Shown piece after piece: positions 12,965 through 24,360 of a stretch of DNA of 64,000 nucleotides. The stretch spans positions 1,491,976-1,555,975 of the forward strand of contig VWZP01003839.1 of assembly GCA_013396995.1 (NCBI GenBank), read 5' to 3'. The position numbers and the translations under genes are program-made. Source of the DNA: Dicaeum eximium. Its lineage: Eukaryota; Chordata; Aves; Passeriformes; Dicaeidae. Each line of letters opens with the position of its first letter. The stretch's first letter is position 1. The notes beneath the pieces were generated by a model. It searched no databases, had not been told where the DNA came from, and worked only from the letters and a program-made list of their open reading frames with translations.

Positions 12965-15900
12965 GTGAGTAAATGCCTTGTCACTGAAAGTCCTCATGTC
13001 CTGGAGCACAGGAGGAGAGGGTCCCTCTTGCCATGCACAGCAGTGCTGCTGGCCACATAAGAAATAAGGCAGCACACATCAAGCTTAGCCCCCCAGCCTC
13101 TCAGTTCCTAATTCCTAAGGAGTGAAAGATCTTGACAAAAAGGAGCAAAGCTGGAAGCTGTCCCTCTTGGATCACTTCAGTTTTAGCCACACTATCACCA
13201 TAATAATGCTTCATAATTACATCTTGCATTTTCATCTCTATATTTCAGCTGAAGTTATGAATGTTTAATTACACAAGTCTCATAAATACCTTTTGGGGCA
13301 GGTCAGCATTCAGATGATATCTGTTTTCATGAGGCAATTGCAGGGACATTCAATCTCAGGGAAAATCAGCCCTGCAGGGCGGTGCAGCAGTAGCCCCAGT
13401 TAAGGCAAGGAGGTCTGGTCTGTGCACAGCCTCATTGCCTGGGGGAGCCTGAAATGGTGTAACCCCTTTGTGGGGAGTAGCCTGCACCTCTCAAAGTGTC
13501 ACCCTCACAGAAAGGGCCAAACTCTGCCTCCCTCCTGACACACCTTTGCTGCCACCCCCGGTGTGTATCAAATACTGCCTGGTGCTGGCAGGATTCCCAA
13601 GCGTGTAGGGGGAGGAGTGTCAGGGACTGCAAAGCCACCCAAGAGATCTGCCAAGCCCACTGTGCCTCTGAGGCTTGTTGGTATGTGTGTGTGTTGGCCA
13701 AGTATAACATAGAAGATGCCTCTCCTGCAGGATTAAGTGCCCCATGTTAGACAGCAAACCATCCATCAGCCTTTAATTTTTCACTCATTCTTTTGTTTGC
13801 AGCAATTTTCACAACCGTATGACAGAGGGCTGTCACTGCTGTCACTGCTGTCACTTTTGTGTCTCTTCTGTATTTCACCTTGAATAGTTGAAAAAGGGTT
13901 ATTACTATCCTCATTTCTACTGCTGAGGAGGACACCATATCTTTGCCCAAGAAAAATCCTTTGGTAGGTACACACTGCAGCCACACTGCACTGGAGCAGA
14001 TGGGGTATCAAACAGCAGGTCTGTATTAAGATGGCTAAGGAATATAGACAGGCTGTGGGGTTTTTTGGTTTATTTTTTCCTGCAAGTTCATATGTATTGT
14101 GAGAAAGGATGGTTCATGTCAAATATTTGTTGGCATTTTTAATGTGAAAGAGCTAATGAGCCCATCTTGTCATCTGCTCTGTAGTGCACAGAGAGTGAGG
14201 AGAGCCTCAGCTTGCTCATTACACAGATCACCAGGGTGTAAAAGGCTCAAAGGAGCTGGCAGGGCTGCCTTGCCTTCCTGGGCACAAGCAGAACTGTATT
14301 GGCGTGCTCTGCAGAAGTGCCCAGGGCTTTATTTAAACCAGGACTGTCTTGCATTCATTTCAGCAGAGGCTCAGCTGCAGCAGGTAGGCACTGGGCCAAA
14401 GAAGGAGCTTTTATTACCATATGATGAAAGTTAAGCTCTGATGCCTCTTGACCCCTAGCCATGGGCTGGCAACTGTGACACTGGGAGAAACCCACTGCAA
14501 AGAAACTGGGAACTTGCAGTGGAAGAGAAGAATTTTACTTACACAGGTAAACATGGAATGCAATGAGCACAGAGCAATGAAATAGAGCTAATGGCATGCA
14601 GAAATCACAGGCAACAATGACACAGAAATCAATAATTGTGTGATTATGTGGATAACAAGCTAGAGAGACAAAACATTCCTTTTCAAAACTGAAATCTGTG
14701 ATACAGGATATGTGTAGGTGGGCAGCCTACCAGGAGAAAAATCCTACCCAACAAATTTTAGAGATTGTTTCAGAGAGGATCTCAGGGCATGTACAGGTGT
14801 AAGTTTCAATATGGGTGGACACCCATTCCTACAACCTCAGTGTGAGCCAAAGCCTCTCCTATAATCTTATTTCTTCCTATCTCATACTAATACAAAATCA
14901 TTTTAATGTCTCCAGAAAGTTCTGCTGCTTTTAATTTCAAATACTCTACAGCTGTAAAGGTAATCAGTGTTAGTGTTCATATTAAATAACTTTGAACTGT
15001 ACACAGTTATATTATCCTGTATGAAGTGACAAATTAATCTACTGGCCATTTGTGATAAGACTGTTGTGTTAAACACTGCTCACAGAAAACCCAAAGTTTA
15101 CTTCTTAATCTTCCCATCTCCAATGCTTTTCTGATCCCCTGGTTTCCTACATCATAACTAAATCTAAGGTGGGAAAATATTGCCTATATATTTATTCCAG
15201 TCTTGCTAAACCACAGTTTACATACAACTTCTAAAGACATTGTTAATCATCTTTAGTAAACAAGTATCTTAACAGGCTTAATCTGCCTTGTTTGTTTAGC
15301 AAACTACAGCCTACTAGAACAGTTAAGATTAAATCACATTTTTACGAAGGGTCAGAAAACATTTCCTTGCTGGAGTGTAAACCAGTGGCAGGAGAGGAGT
15401 CAGAGGCTCCTGGCAGCAGCCCCACTGCACAGACAAGCTGGGAGGTGCTGGCTGTGCTCAGAGAAGGCAACCTCAAGCTGCCCTGCCCCAGTGCCAGCTG
15501 CCCCTCCAAGAGGAGCCCTCGCAGGCAGTGGCTGAGTGCCAGGGGGACACGCCTGAGGGTGCCTGGCTCTGTAGGCAGGCACTAAGGTCAAGGTCCCTGG
15601 GGCTCCCAAGGGCCTCTGGCAGACCACACTCATATTTTTACCACAGTACTGAAAGTTTTGAGATCTGCTACCACACCCAGTGCTTTGCACCTTCCAAACC
15701 CACCTCTGCTTGAGTTATTTTTCACATAAACACGCTGTCATAATCAAGCCCAGGAAATGCAGCTGGAATCATTTGTGCTGACATCCTGCTCTCTGTTTTA
15801 CCAGCACATGAAAACAGCATTTCTAATACTCCCTTTATAGTCTGAACCAAGATTACACTGAGCAATGGTCGTGACCTCTACTCATGGCAGCAATGCTTGT

Positions 15901-16525
15901 TTCCTTCTCTTTCAACATGAGCACACACATTTTAAGAAGGAGTGTAAACTCCACAAAGCAACATGCTTTGTACCTGGTGTCTGCTCAGATATTTCTATGC
16001 TAGGGCATCTATGTCATGTCTCTGTTAGACTATTGCAGGGCCTGAGTGGGTCTGCTGACCTGGACCACTGGTGCTGAGGATCCAGGGATCACGTTAGACA
16101 TCCTGATGCCTCCGCTTCACACTAGGCATGGTCCTGTAGTCACTGACAGTGGGAGCACATCCTACTGCCTGGTTCCATCTGAGAGGGGTCTCATGGGCCC
16201 TGAGACCTCTTTGCAACATAAACCAAATAACAAGCTGTAGCCAGGACCAGGAGATTTGCTTTAAAAGCACATTTCTGCCCTGGATTAAAATATTTAGGAG
16301 GATACATCTATAGATTTAGGCCAAAGCTAACCTGTAAACCAGCTCTAGATCTAAACCCAGACTTGGGCCAATCTCCAATTTTAGTGTTGAGAATTCAGGA
16401 GGACGAAGAAGGCATCAGAAGCTGTCTCACTGGTGTTTTTAGAGTACTCATGAAATTTACTGAGATGTACTGAAAAATTATTGTCAGAACTTTTTCAATA
16501 ATTTAGCAAAAAACTACTGCATCAG
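12965..16525. other. Unique non-coding sequence with a short 9-mer repeat
   Basis: I see no gene. At 13830-13856 there are three tandem copies of a 9-base unit, CTGTCACTG (the last copy ends in T). The 14.5-15.3 kb part is AT-rich. The 15.36-15.70 kb part is GC-richer and carries overlapping frames on both strands (15292-15585 + and 15400-15690 -), which look like composition effects. Confidence 0.5.
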
Positions 16526-16760
16526 AGAAGGTTTAGGTCAGATATCAAGAAAAAGTATTTTCACTCGAAGGGTGACTGAGCACTGGCTCACTGAACAGGT
16601 TCCCCAGGGAAGCGGTCGCAGCATTAGCCTGACAGTTCAAGAGGCATTTGGACAATGCTCTCAGGCACGTGGTGTGATTCTTGTGATATCCTGTGCAGAC
16701 CAAGAGTTGGACTTGATGATCCTGATGGATGCCTTCTAACTCAGTATATTCTATGATTTC
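16526..16760 (+). mobile_element. CR1 retroposon, 5'-truncated 3' end
   Basis: About 235 bases match the well-known 3' region of avian CR1 LINEs: GTTTAGGTCAGATATCAAGA, then a segment like ACAGGTTCCCCAGGGAAGC, then GAGTTGGACTTGATGATCC, ending at ATTCTATGATT. CR1 copies in birds are usually 5'-truncated and end in short ATTCTATGA-type repeats, as here. Only the 3' non-coding part remains, with no reverse transcriptase frame. The copy is visibly diverged from the consensus, so it is old and inactive. The subfamily cannot be set by eye. It is the main evidence that the window is avian. Confidence 0.9.
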
Positions 16761-19700
16761 ATTACACTTATTTGTAGACCTAGTAGATAGACTTGTTACC
16801 TGTTACCTTCAGTATGAATTGCTGGGTTCTGAGTTCAGTTCAACTGCTTTATGGAGTTAGCCTAGACCTGTGTTTAGTGGGCAGAAAAGTTCAGTCAGAA
16901 CTCCTAGTAGGACTGCCATGTGCACTTTTAGAACGTTTTGCTTTCCATCAGAATATGGTATAATGACAGACTCCTTGGATCCCCGGTATTTCTGTTACTG
17001 CCCTTTTAATGAATTCCAGCCATTAATTTGAAATTGAACCTGCCTCATCTTAACTCCACTTCTATGCATTTTAAGTGTACTTCAAAGTTCATTAATGAGT
17101 AGCCTTAATAAACCCAGGCTGTGCCATAATGACAAATGTCTAAACCACTCACTCTGAGTAGTTCAGATCTTTGCATTCAAGTGCAGATGCTCAAAGGCTC
17201 ACTGCTGTGTAGAGATGCAACCACACAGGTCCATATTCATTTCTAGAACTCCTTTCATGGTACTTGTGGATTAGAATGAACCCTGAGCCATGAGGTTGTT
17301 TTAGTGGAAACACAGATGAAATCATCTTTCACCTCTAGGTCACCAGTGTGATTCCATCAGAAAACAGCACTGCTGACTGAAAGTTTTCAGTTGGACACTG
17401 GGAGCTTAAGAAACCTCATGATCTCAGCACAGCTGTTAATAGAAAGCAAACTTAGCACTAACTCATGTCACTTTTGGCAGCCACAGCAGAAAGGCCAAAC
17501 TCCCAAATCAGCATGGGGGCTGCACGGCTCTTTTAGCCCAGAGGTAGCTTCACAGTGGGCAGTACATTATCCTGGCAGGGTGGAGATTGGAAAAACTTGT
17601 ATGGCAACCCTTTGGACTATTCCTGTCCCTGGGTTAAGAAGTGGTCACTTTTCATCTTGTTCCATAGGCTCCCTATTTATAGAAAAGGAAAAATATAGGA
17701 AAGAGCCGAGAAGAGTCACTTCCAACTTCTATTGCATGTACTAGAACAAACCAAATTCTGAAATAAGGGTTTGAACCTCCTGGGGCTGTACCTGAAACCT
17801 ATTTATTTCATTCAACCTGTGCTCAGGTAGAAATTCTCAGTGATCTGAGTAGGAACTGTGTCTCTGCAAGAGCTAAGGACTTACAAAAATCTTAGGAGTT
17901 TGGACACTGCACAACAGAATTTGCCTTCACATTTCACTGCCAAGGCATCTTGTCTTCTCTCATTCATTTTGCTGATGTGCAAAAACTATTCCTCTTCTTT
18001 TAACTAATCCATCCACACTCTTTGCTTGAAAATCAGGGCAAAAATTAAATGACCATTCCTCTGCTTACCAGACTTTTGCAGAAGGAGAAGAGAGATCCAC
18101 TGATTGTGATGCTCACAGAAAAAGCTACCAACTTGTAATGATGATGCAGGCATAAGGAGCATGAATTTGCAAATCTGGCCTCTCCAAGAGTCTGCACAAG
18201 GTGTAGATGCCAGCAGTTTTCTTCAGCTGGCTGAATGTAAAGGTGAAACAAATGTGACAACCTTTCACTCTCAAGGGAGGGAAGGTAAGAGTTAGAGAGA
18301 TGCATTATTCATCAGGGAGTTTATTTTCAGGCCACATTCAGATCCATCCAGGCACCTAGTTATCACAGAGTTGACAAAACAAATGGCATTGGAACACGGA
18401 AGGAAGCCAGGGAGGACTGGAAGAGCTGAATCTACAGAGTTAGGGAGTAGGATGGGAGTCAAGGTCTGTAAGAACTCAAACAAGAACTTTTTGAGTGCCA
18501 GATTGAAGGACTGATCTCTTACAGATGTTCAGCTCAAGGCTGGCCATACCCTTGGGTAGCTAATATGCAAGTCACCGAATTACTGTATTTTCATAACATC
18601 TGAAAGAAGTTTTTCAGCATTTATAAGGGCCCTTTCTAAAGTGTAGTCGCTGATAACTAATACAGGGTGATCTCACACTGCAACTCACTCAGGTCCCTAG
18701 TCTTTTTCTCAGAAGTCAGTTTCCACAAAACCTGTGAAAACTTTAGACTTTAATCTGTTAAATGTTGCTGTAACCAGCCAATAGCTTGAAAAGTCTATAG
18801 GGACATGCACGCATACACATAAAACAAGGCACAGCCTAAGCCTTGTTTCCAAAGAAAATGAGGTTTAAAAAACTTCAGGATGTAAAAATGAAAATTCTAA
18901 GTCATAAAGCATGAAGGTATTTGGTTTCCCTGTTGGGTCATAGGATTTGAGACATCTTGGCCATGTCCTGAGCCATGCCAGCTCTTTTTTTGCTTCTTTC
19001 CTTGGGCCTCAGTCAGACAGCAGTTCCCATCATGTGTCTAATAACACAAGCAGCTGAGTTTATTTAGGTTTCATATCTTAGAGGAAGGTCTTTTACATCT
19101 TAAGAGAGGAAATGACTTTGTGTGAAGCTTGACAGTGAAGAGGTTGCTTAATGGCTAACCTGTTTGATCAATATGAGTTTTACTATGAGCACATTGTTTG
19201 GAGAATTCTGTGGAGGGAATGCTGCAAACAACTCCCAAAAGGCTGGGCTTTCATGTGGGCTAAGCCCTTTGGATGAGGGAGGGGTTGGTATTCATGGATG
19301 AGCCTGCAATGAATGTGCCTCTCTGATGCTGGCCTTGTTGAAGGCCAATTCAGAGCTGAATAACTTTTGCTAAAGTGAATGGCAATGTAATTGCTTCCTG
19401 AGGAAAAGCATCTGTGTAGGTGGTGGGAAGAGTGGAGAGGATGATCTCAAATAGGGCAGGTTAATGGTAGTTTTGCTCCATTGTCCAACCTGACAAGTTC
19501 ACAGTGAAGTTAAGGGTGTGATTGGGCTGAAGCTTCCCAAGAGGTAGAGACAATATATTAAACTGTGTCAAATGGCTATCTTCAAATGTGATGGGTAGTC
19601 TCCAGTGCTCAGGCCCCTGCAGCTGCAGAAAGGCTGGGAGGTGGCAAGGTGAGGGGAAGAAGTGTATGACATCTTAGGGTAACTCTTTTTGTAGGACTTA

Positions 19701-20095
19701 CGGGGCTTTGCTGTTCATCAATCCAACAGGTCCTCAGTGTTGGCTGACTCATCTGAGAGAAGGGTTAGCAATACGTGGCAGGCAAGGCAGTAACACTGTG
19801 CTGCAGCTGGGTGCCTTTTTGTCCAAGTAGTCCCTTGGTGATCCCAGGTAATGGGAACAAGTCACCAGGATGCTTGCATTACTGAGTTTTGGTGTTGATC
19901 CAGACTGGAGAAGTTAAAGTAATATAGTGGCAGCTGCACACTTGAATGTACCTACTTTACTTACTAGTACAGGATAAATGAGACAAAAGTTCTACAGGAT
20001 TATTCGTGGCTGCTTTTCTCAGCAAACTTGCTCTTCCAGCCCAGTATTACTTCCTCCTGCACTTCCTTCTCACCATGTTTTGTTCTCTCTACCAG
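16761..20095. other. Unique non-coding sequence
   Basis: No gene, RNA or repeat family is recognised in this 3.3 kb. Open frames are short; the longest is 17391-17744 (+, 117 codons). That frame has no recognisable domain and no supporting signals. Confidence 0.5.
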
Positions 20096-20202
20096 GTCTT
20101 GATAATTTTAAAGCCATATTCAAGCCCTACCAAGATGAAGGAAAGGAGCTGAAGTGGCCATCCATGGGAGGGGTGCTGTACTTAAGGGAAGAGTCACTTT
20201 AG
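20096..20202 (+). CDS. Weak candidate terminal exon, product unknown
   Basis: A long pyrimidine-rich stretch (TTCTCTCTACCAG and upstream) ends in an AG just before 20096, making a strong-looking acceptor. The frame then reads LDNFKAIFKPYQDEGKEL and continues to a TAG at 20200-20202, about 35 residues rich in K, E and D. An AATAAA polyadenylation signal lies at 20466-20471, about 264 bases beyond the stop, as expected for a short 3' UTR. The acceptor would be phase 1, with two bases completing a codon. No family is recognised. The whole could be chance or a non-coding RNA exon. Confidence 0.16.
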
Positions 20203-20465
20203 GCAATGCTGGGTTTGGGGATTTTTTTCTTTGTCCATGGGTGACTATCAAGGGCAAAGGGAAGATACTTTCCCTGCAATGAGGTGTACCACTGCTCCAC
20301 CACCCTCAGAAGGTTTTGTTCATCTCCTTTGCTGTCAGTTACTTCAGTGCTTGTGTGTTCTTTGCTGTCTGCCAGGAAATCCTTCAAATACTGTGACAAG
20401 GGCATTGGTGATGCACAAACTACCTCTTAACAATTTGGAGAGGGGGAAACACACAGAAAAAGAAA

Positions 20466-20471
20466 AATAAA
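20466..20471 (+). promoter_or_regulatory. Possible AATAAA polyadenylation signal
   Basis: A canonical AATAAA hexamer lies downstream of the candidate terminal exon ending at 20202. The hexamer is common in AT-rich DNA, so it matters only if that exon is real. Confidence 0.15.
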
Positions 20472-21225
20472 TAGTGACTGAGCCTTTACTGGGTCTTTTT
20501 CTCACCTATAGTTGAAGAAGTTGGATCTGAATGAGTGATCTTTGCCTAAGAATTCAGGAGAAGATGAAGGTGAATCCAAGGACCCTGTATATTCTGCTGG
20601 TGGTTTCTGTATAAATCACTTGACCAGCCTCTGTAAAAGCATTGTATTTCCCTCTGGCTCCTGCAGACATCATGCCTTAGGGCTACATTGCCAGGAGAGC
20701 ATGCACTTTCTTCATGCCATAAGCTCTGGCCTTAATTTCCAGACATACAGGGACCTATATTGTCCTTTCAGATAGGAAAACACACTCCCGTCCTCAGGCA
20801 CCCAGGAGTGCCAAATTGCTGACTCAGCCCAGACAGTTCTGGACCAGAAACCCCTGCTGGGCCCAGCACATATCAAGTGTGCAAGATTCCAGCCTGTTGT
20901 GGCACTATTTCTGTCGGACTGTTTTCTTCACTGCCAGCTTGGAAAAAAATGTAAATAAAAAGGCCTCGAGCAGAGTCCAGCTCATGGAAGGGCTGGCAAC
21001 TCTGATAACCATGTTCATTCTTGCCATTCACATGCAGAAAACCTGTTCCTACATGTCATACAGTCGTTTCCACCACAGCCATGAGAAAATAAAGTCTCTG
21101 CCTGCTGGTGTGTGACAGACGCCTTGCACTGTAGTATATGTGGTGTTTGGAGAGGGGTGGGAACATGGCTGGCAAAACGTCTCTAAGTAGTCTCCTCCAA
21201 CAAGATGTTTTGGGAGGCTCAGAAA
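20472..21225. other. Unique sequence flanking the LTR
   Basis: No gene is recognised. The last bases before the LTR are GGCTCAGAAA. Internal retroviral sequence, a primer binding site and a polypurine tract next to the LTR were looked for and not seen, so this is host flank. Confidence 0.6.
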
Positions 21226-21361
21226 TGTTGGGTTTTTTTGGTCCCCACAAGTGTGGGAACGCAACCCCCCGGGCCCTTTGGAGGGGGTTCCCACTGCTGA
21301 GTTCTTTTCCAAGGGTGAAGAACGAGCAGGACTCTCTTTCTCTTGGTCTTCAGGGTTTTGG

Positions 21362-21367
21362 TTTATT
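21362..21367 (-). promoter_or_regulatory. LTR polyadenylation signal (AATAAA on minus strand)
   Basis: TTTATT on the plus strand is AATAAA on the minus strand, in the expected place between the TATA-like box and the 3' end of the LTR. In an intact LTR this marks the R region. Confidence 0.6.
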
Positions 21368-21467
21368 CTTATCTTATCTTAAGTTCAGCACACCATCTGC
21401 ACACACCAGACTTGTCATGTGAGAAGCCAAGTACAAAATGGACAAAATGAGCACCCAAAACCAAGGT

Positions 21468-21475
21468 CTTTTAAA
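21468..21475 (-). promoter_or_regulatory. TATA-like box of the LTR promoter
   Basis: CTTTTAAA on the plus strand is TTTAAAAG on the minus strand, about 105 bases upstream of the polyadenylation signal in the LTR's own direction. It is the best TATA candidate in the element; promoter activity today is unknown. Confidence 0.35.
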
Positions 21476-21885
21476 GCTGTTTAACCCAATTACATTCTAA
21501 CACCTACTTTGGTTCTACTTTTCTAACTATAACTTCTACTAATCTATGCACGTAATTTCCACATTACTTCTTACACTAACCAATGACTTTCTGCCACAAG
21601 TACTACAGAAAATGGAAGAGAAGAGGGACAAGAAGGAAGAAGGGACAGCACCCAAAATCCTCCATCTTGTCTCCTATTCACTCTCATATTAAAATCCTAA
21701 AACCCTAAATTCTTCACTCTGTGATACACTACCACCACTACTACATATTACTACCTGTGTGCTCTAACTCATCCCAAAGTTTTGGCAATTTTTCCCAGGG
21801 ACGAAGGTTAAAAGCAGTGTTCTGCTGAGGGTCAGAGTCTCTTAAAACAGGCAGAGAGACATTCTCTATGCTCTGGATTCCAACA

Positions 21886-23760
21886 GAGAAGAAGCAAGAG
21901 GAGGATCTGTTTCATATGATGCCTTGGTAAATTGCATATCACTACCACATGTTGTAAACCTCTAGCATCTAGTATATGAGTCCAAAAAAAAAAACAATTG
22001 GGGAAGCACAGGAGGAAAAGGGATGATGTGAGGAACCCAAATACCAAGAATTTACTTCGGGATCTGGAAATACCAGAGCCCCAAGCTGAGTTTGAGAGAA
22101 TATGCACAGAAAGAACCTCTGCATGTCTTCTTCCTAGCTAGGTATCTGCAACTGCTGTGTAAGACACTGGCTGGATGAGCATTTGGCTATCCTTGTGTTA
22201 ACATTTTTATGCAAAAAGCTGTCTTTGAATGACAAAATCCACAAAATTAAGGTGACAGCCTCTTTACAGTGGGTTGCTTCTATTTTCCCAAAGTATTGAG
22301 AATTTGAGCCAGAGGAGAGAGAAAAGCTGAGCTTTCTATTGCCCTGCATATGTAATTGCTGGGTATAGTAACCTAATGAAAAGAACCAGTGCAGGAGTTT
22401 AAAAGGATTAGCAACCTTAAATGCCATTTACAGTGACCCATGAAATGCTGAGAACTCTGCACACAATAACACCAGAACAGCAGTCTCTGGGTCTCTGGAG
22501 AAAACCTCCTGGCCTGTCTAAGAGCAAATCCTGGAAATTCCTGTATGCTTAGTAAACAGGTCTGCTCACGACGTGCCATCCTGCTTGTTCATGGGGTGTT
22601 GGAGATAGGGAGTGGTAGATACTGAACTCATTGGGATAAAATAACATGCCTGGCATTTGGGGGGGGAGGGGGGGTGATGTTGCAGAAACTCCCCTTTCCC
22701 CAAGTGAGGGGTGAGCCATGCTTCAGTGCAAATACACCATGCAATAGGTCTAGTAGCCTGTGTTGGTGGACTTTTGTGACCCTGCCAAGCACATGGCAGA
22801 GCTGCCAGCTTTGCATTCAGGGTCCTTGGAAAGCCCCATCACATGGCTGAAGCAGTTTTGGACCCTTCTCTCATGAATACCAAAGCAGCATGTGTAGAGA
22901 GGTCAGGATATGGGTAGTTTATGTGACATGCAAAGCTTCAAAGTGGCCTTAGTTTGGACATGAGAGGAAGGGCCAAATCCAGTAAAGTAGGTTTAAAAAC
23001 ATAACTGAATAATTTTTTTCAGAGTTGTAATCTGCTGATTTCAGAGTGGAGTGGTGCACAAAGGTACTCAACTTTCTGAACAGAGGGATAGTGTTAGAGT
23101 GGGCTTGCAGTGGCAGGCTGATACATCCTCCCACTCTCTTGAGCCCTCTGCTGCCTTTGAGGGGTGGATAGAGGAGCTGGTAGAAGTCCTCCAGACTGAA
23201 ATAAAGAGTAGTTAAAATGAAGGCACACAGCAAGAAAATGCTTTATTTATATTGTGTTTGCAGTCTCTAGGTAACCCCATCACTACTTGCACAGAAGAAG
23301 CAGGCTGAGGTGCCATTTTACCACCACAGAAGTTGTGTGCAGCATCAGCTGTCACAGCAGAATTATTTTGTGGTTTCTTTGAGATCACAAGCTCTTCAGT
23401 TCTCCCTCTGGTTGGCTGGGGGACCTGAATCACTAGTCCAATACACTCTCAGGTGAAAAGAGAAAACAGAGGACAGCGGGCAATATGATGGGAAGGGCAA
23501 AGATCAAAGACAGCTCTGAAACCTGACCCCTGCCTCAAAGAGACCAGTTATCCAAGCTGAGTGGGGCAAATCCTCAGCACCCATGAGGAGAGGTCACAGC
23601 AGCTCACAGCTGGAGCCTGAGTCATCTCAGAAGCCATTCCTTCATCTGTTAGTTGCACTATCTGTAAATGAAGTATCTTGTACAAGGCTTGTACAACACG
23701 CCAGGGTTCGTGGTAATCAGCTATGGGGCACATGCTGCATGTAAAGACTAATCTTAACAA
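21886..23760. other. Unique non-coding sequence
   Basis: No gene is recognised. At 22659-22674 there is a run of eight G, an A and seven G. All open frames are under 100 codons. Confidence 0.5.
22659..22674 (+). other. G-rich run (G8-A-G7), possible G-quadruplex former
   Basis: Fifteen of sixteen bases are G. Such runs can form four-stranded structures or cause sequencing slippage. Nothing nearby indicates a promoter or a switch region. Confidence 0.4.
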
Positions 23761-24360
23761 TAATGCAGCTCATTAAAGCAGTTGGCATATTCTGTGTTTT
23801 GTAGGACATGTTTGCTGCCATACAGTTATAATATATTTATCACAAGCAAGCATATTGTTTCTGTAGCTTTTCCTCTGCACTATAGCACTGTTCCTGACAG
23901 TTAGTGCATAAATCCATTTTTTATGCATCAGAATTTCCAGTATTTAATTTCTCTGCAGCCCGAGAGGAGCCAGGATATAAAGCACCAGGCTGTGGAGGCT
24001 GCTAAGACAGACCTGTGTGAGAAGAGTTCCTGCAGTGGGAATCCTTCAGGGCTTTTACTTGGACATCATAACTGGAGGAAGAGCAGTTGAATGCTTTGGT
24101 TGTGCTCTGCAAAATAGGTATTCTGAAGCCTAGTCCCATCTCAGGGAGCAGCTTGAAGACCGGCTTCTTAATCTTTGAAAGGAAATTTATAAAATTATTA
24201 AGTCTTTTTGATTAAAAACCCTTCAGATATAAGGTATTATTTAATGTTATACAGTCATAGAGATTTAATTGAAGTTATTTAACTGCAGTGGCTGTAAAAC
24301 AATTGAAATTATACTCGACCTCCTCTTTGGAGCAATGCTTTTAGACAGATTAATAAGGTA
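23761..24360. other. AT-rich block with conserved-element character
   Basis: From 23761 to 23960 and again from 24180 to 24357 the sequence is AT-rich, free of simple repeats, and dense in homeodomain-like TAAT/ATTA cores (for example TTTATGCATCAG and TTTAATTGAAG). Developmental enhancers and ultraconserved elements often look like this, but conservation cannot be seen in one sequence. A CAG acceptor and an AAG|GTAAGT donor bracket an open frame at 24289-24357, discussed under rejected items. Confidence 0.2.

Larger units (their letters stand above)
21226..21885 (-). mobile_element. Solo long terminal repeat of an endogenous retrovirus
   Basis: The 660-base element is bounded by perfect 6-base inverted ends, TGTTGG and CCAACA, the TG...CA ends of a retroviral LTR. 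On the minus strand it runs from 21885 to 21226. A TATA-like TTTAAAAG (plus strand 21468-21475) is followed about 100 bases later by an AATAAA polyadenylation signal (plus strand 21362-21367), then about 135 bases to the end. This implies a U3 near 410 bases and a U5 near 130. The bases just outside, GAAA on the left and GAGA on the right, fit a 4-base target duplication with one mismatch; a 5- or 6-base duplication fits worse. No gag, pol or env sequence flanks it, so it is a solo LTR left by recombination. The intact termini suggest moderate age. The family is not assigned. Confidence 0.85.

Noticed and set aside
20472..22140. Full-length provirus around the LTR
   Set aside because: No primer binding site, polypurine tract, second LTR or coding remnants were seen on either side.
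24289..24357. 69-base open frame between CAG and AAG|GTAAGT, reading IEIILDLLFGAMLLDRLI
   Set aside because: The donor is excellent but the acceptor has almost no pyrimidine tract, and the AT-rich block has other explanations.
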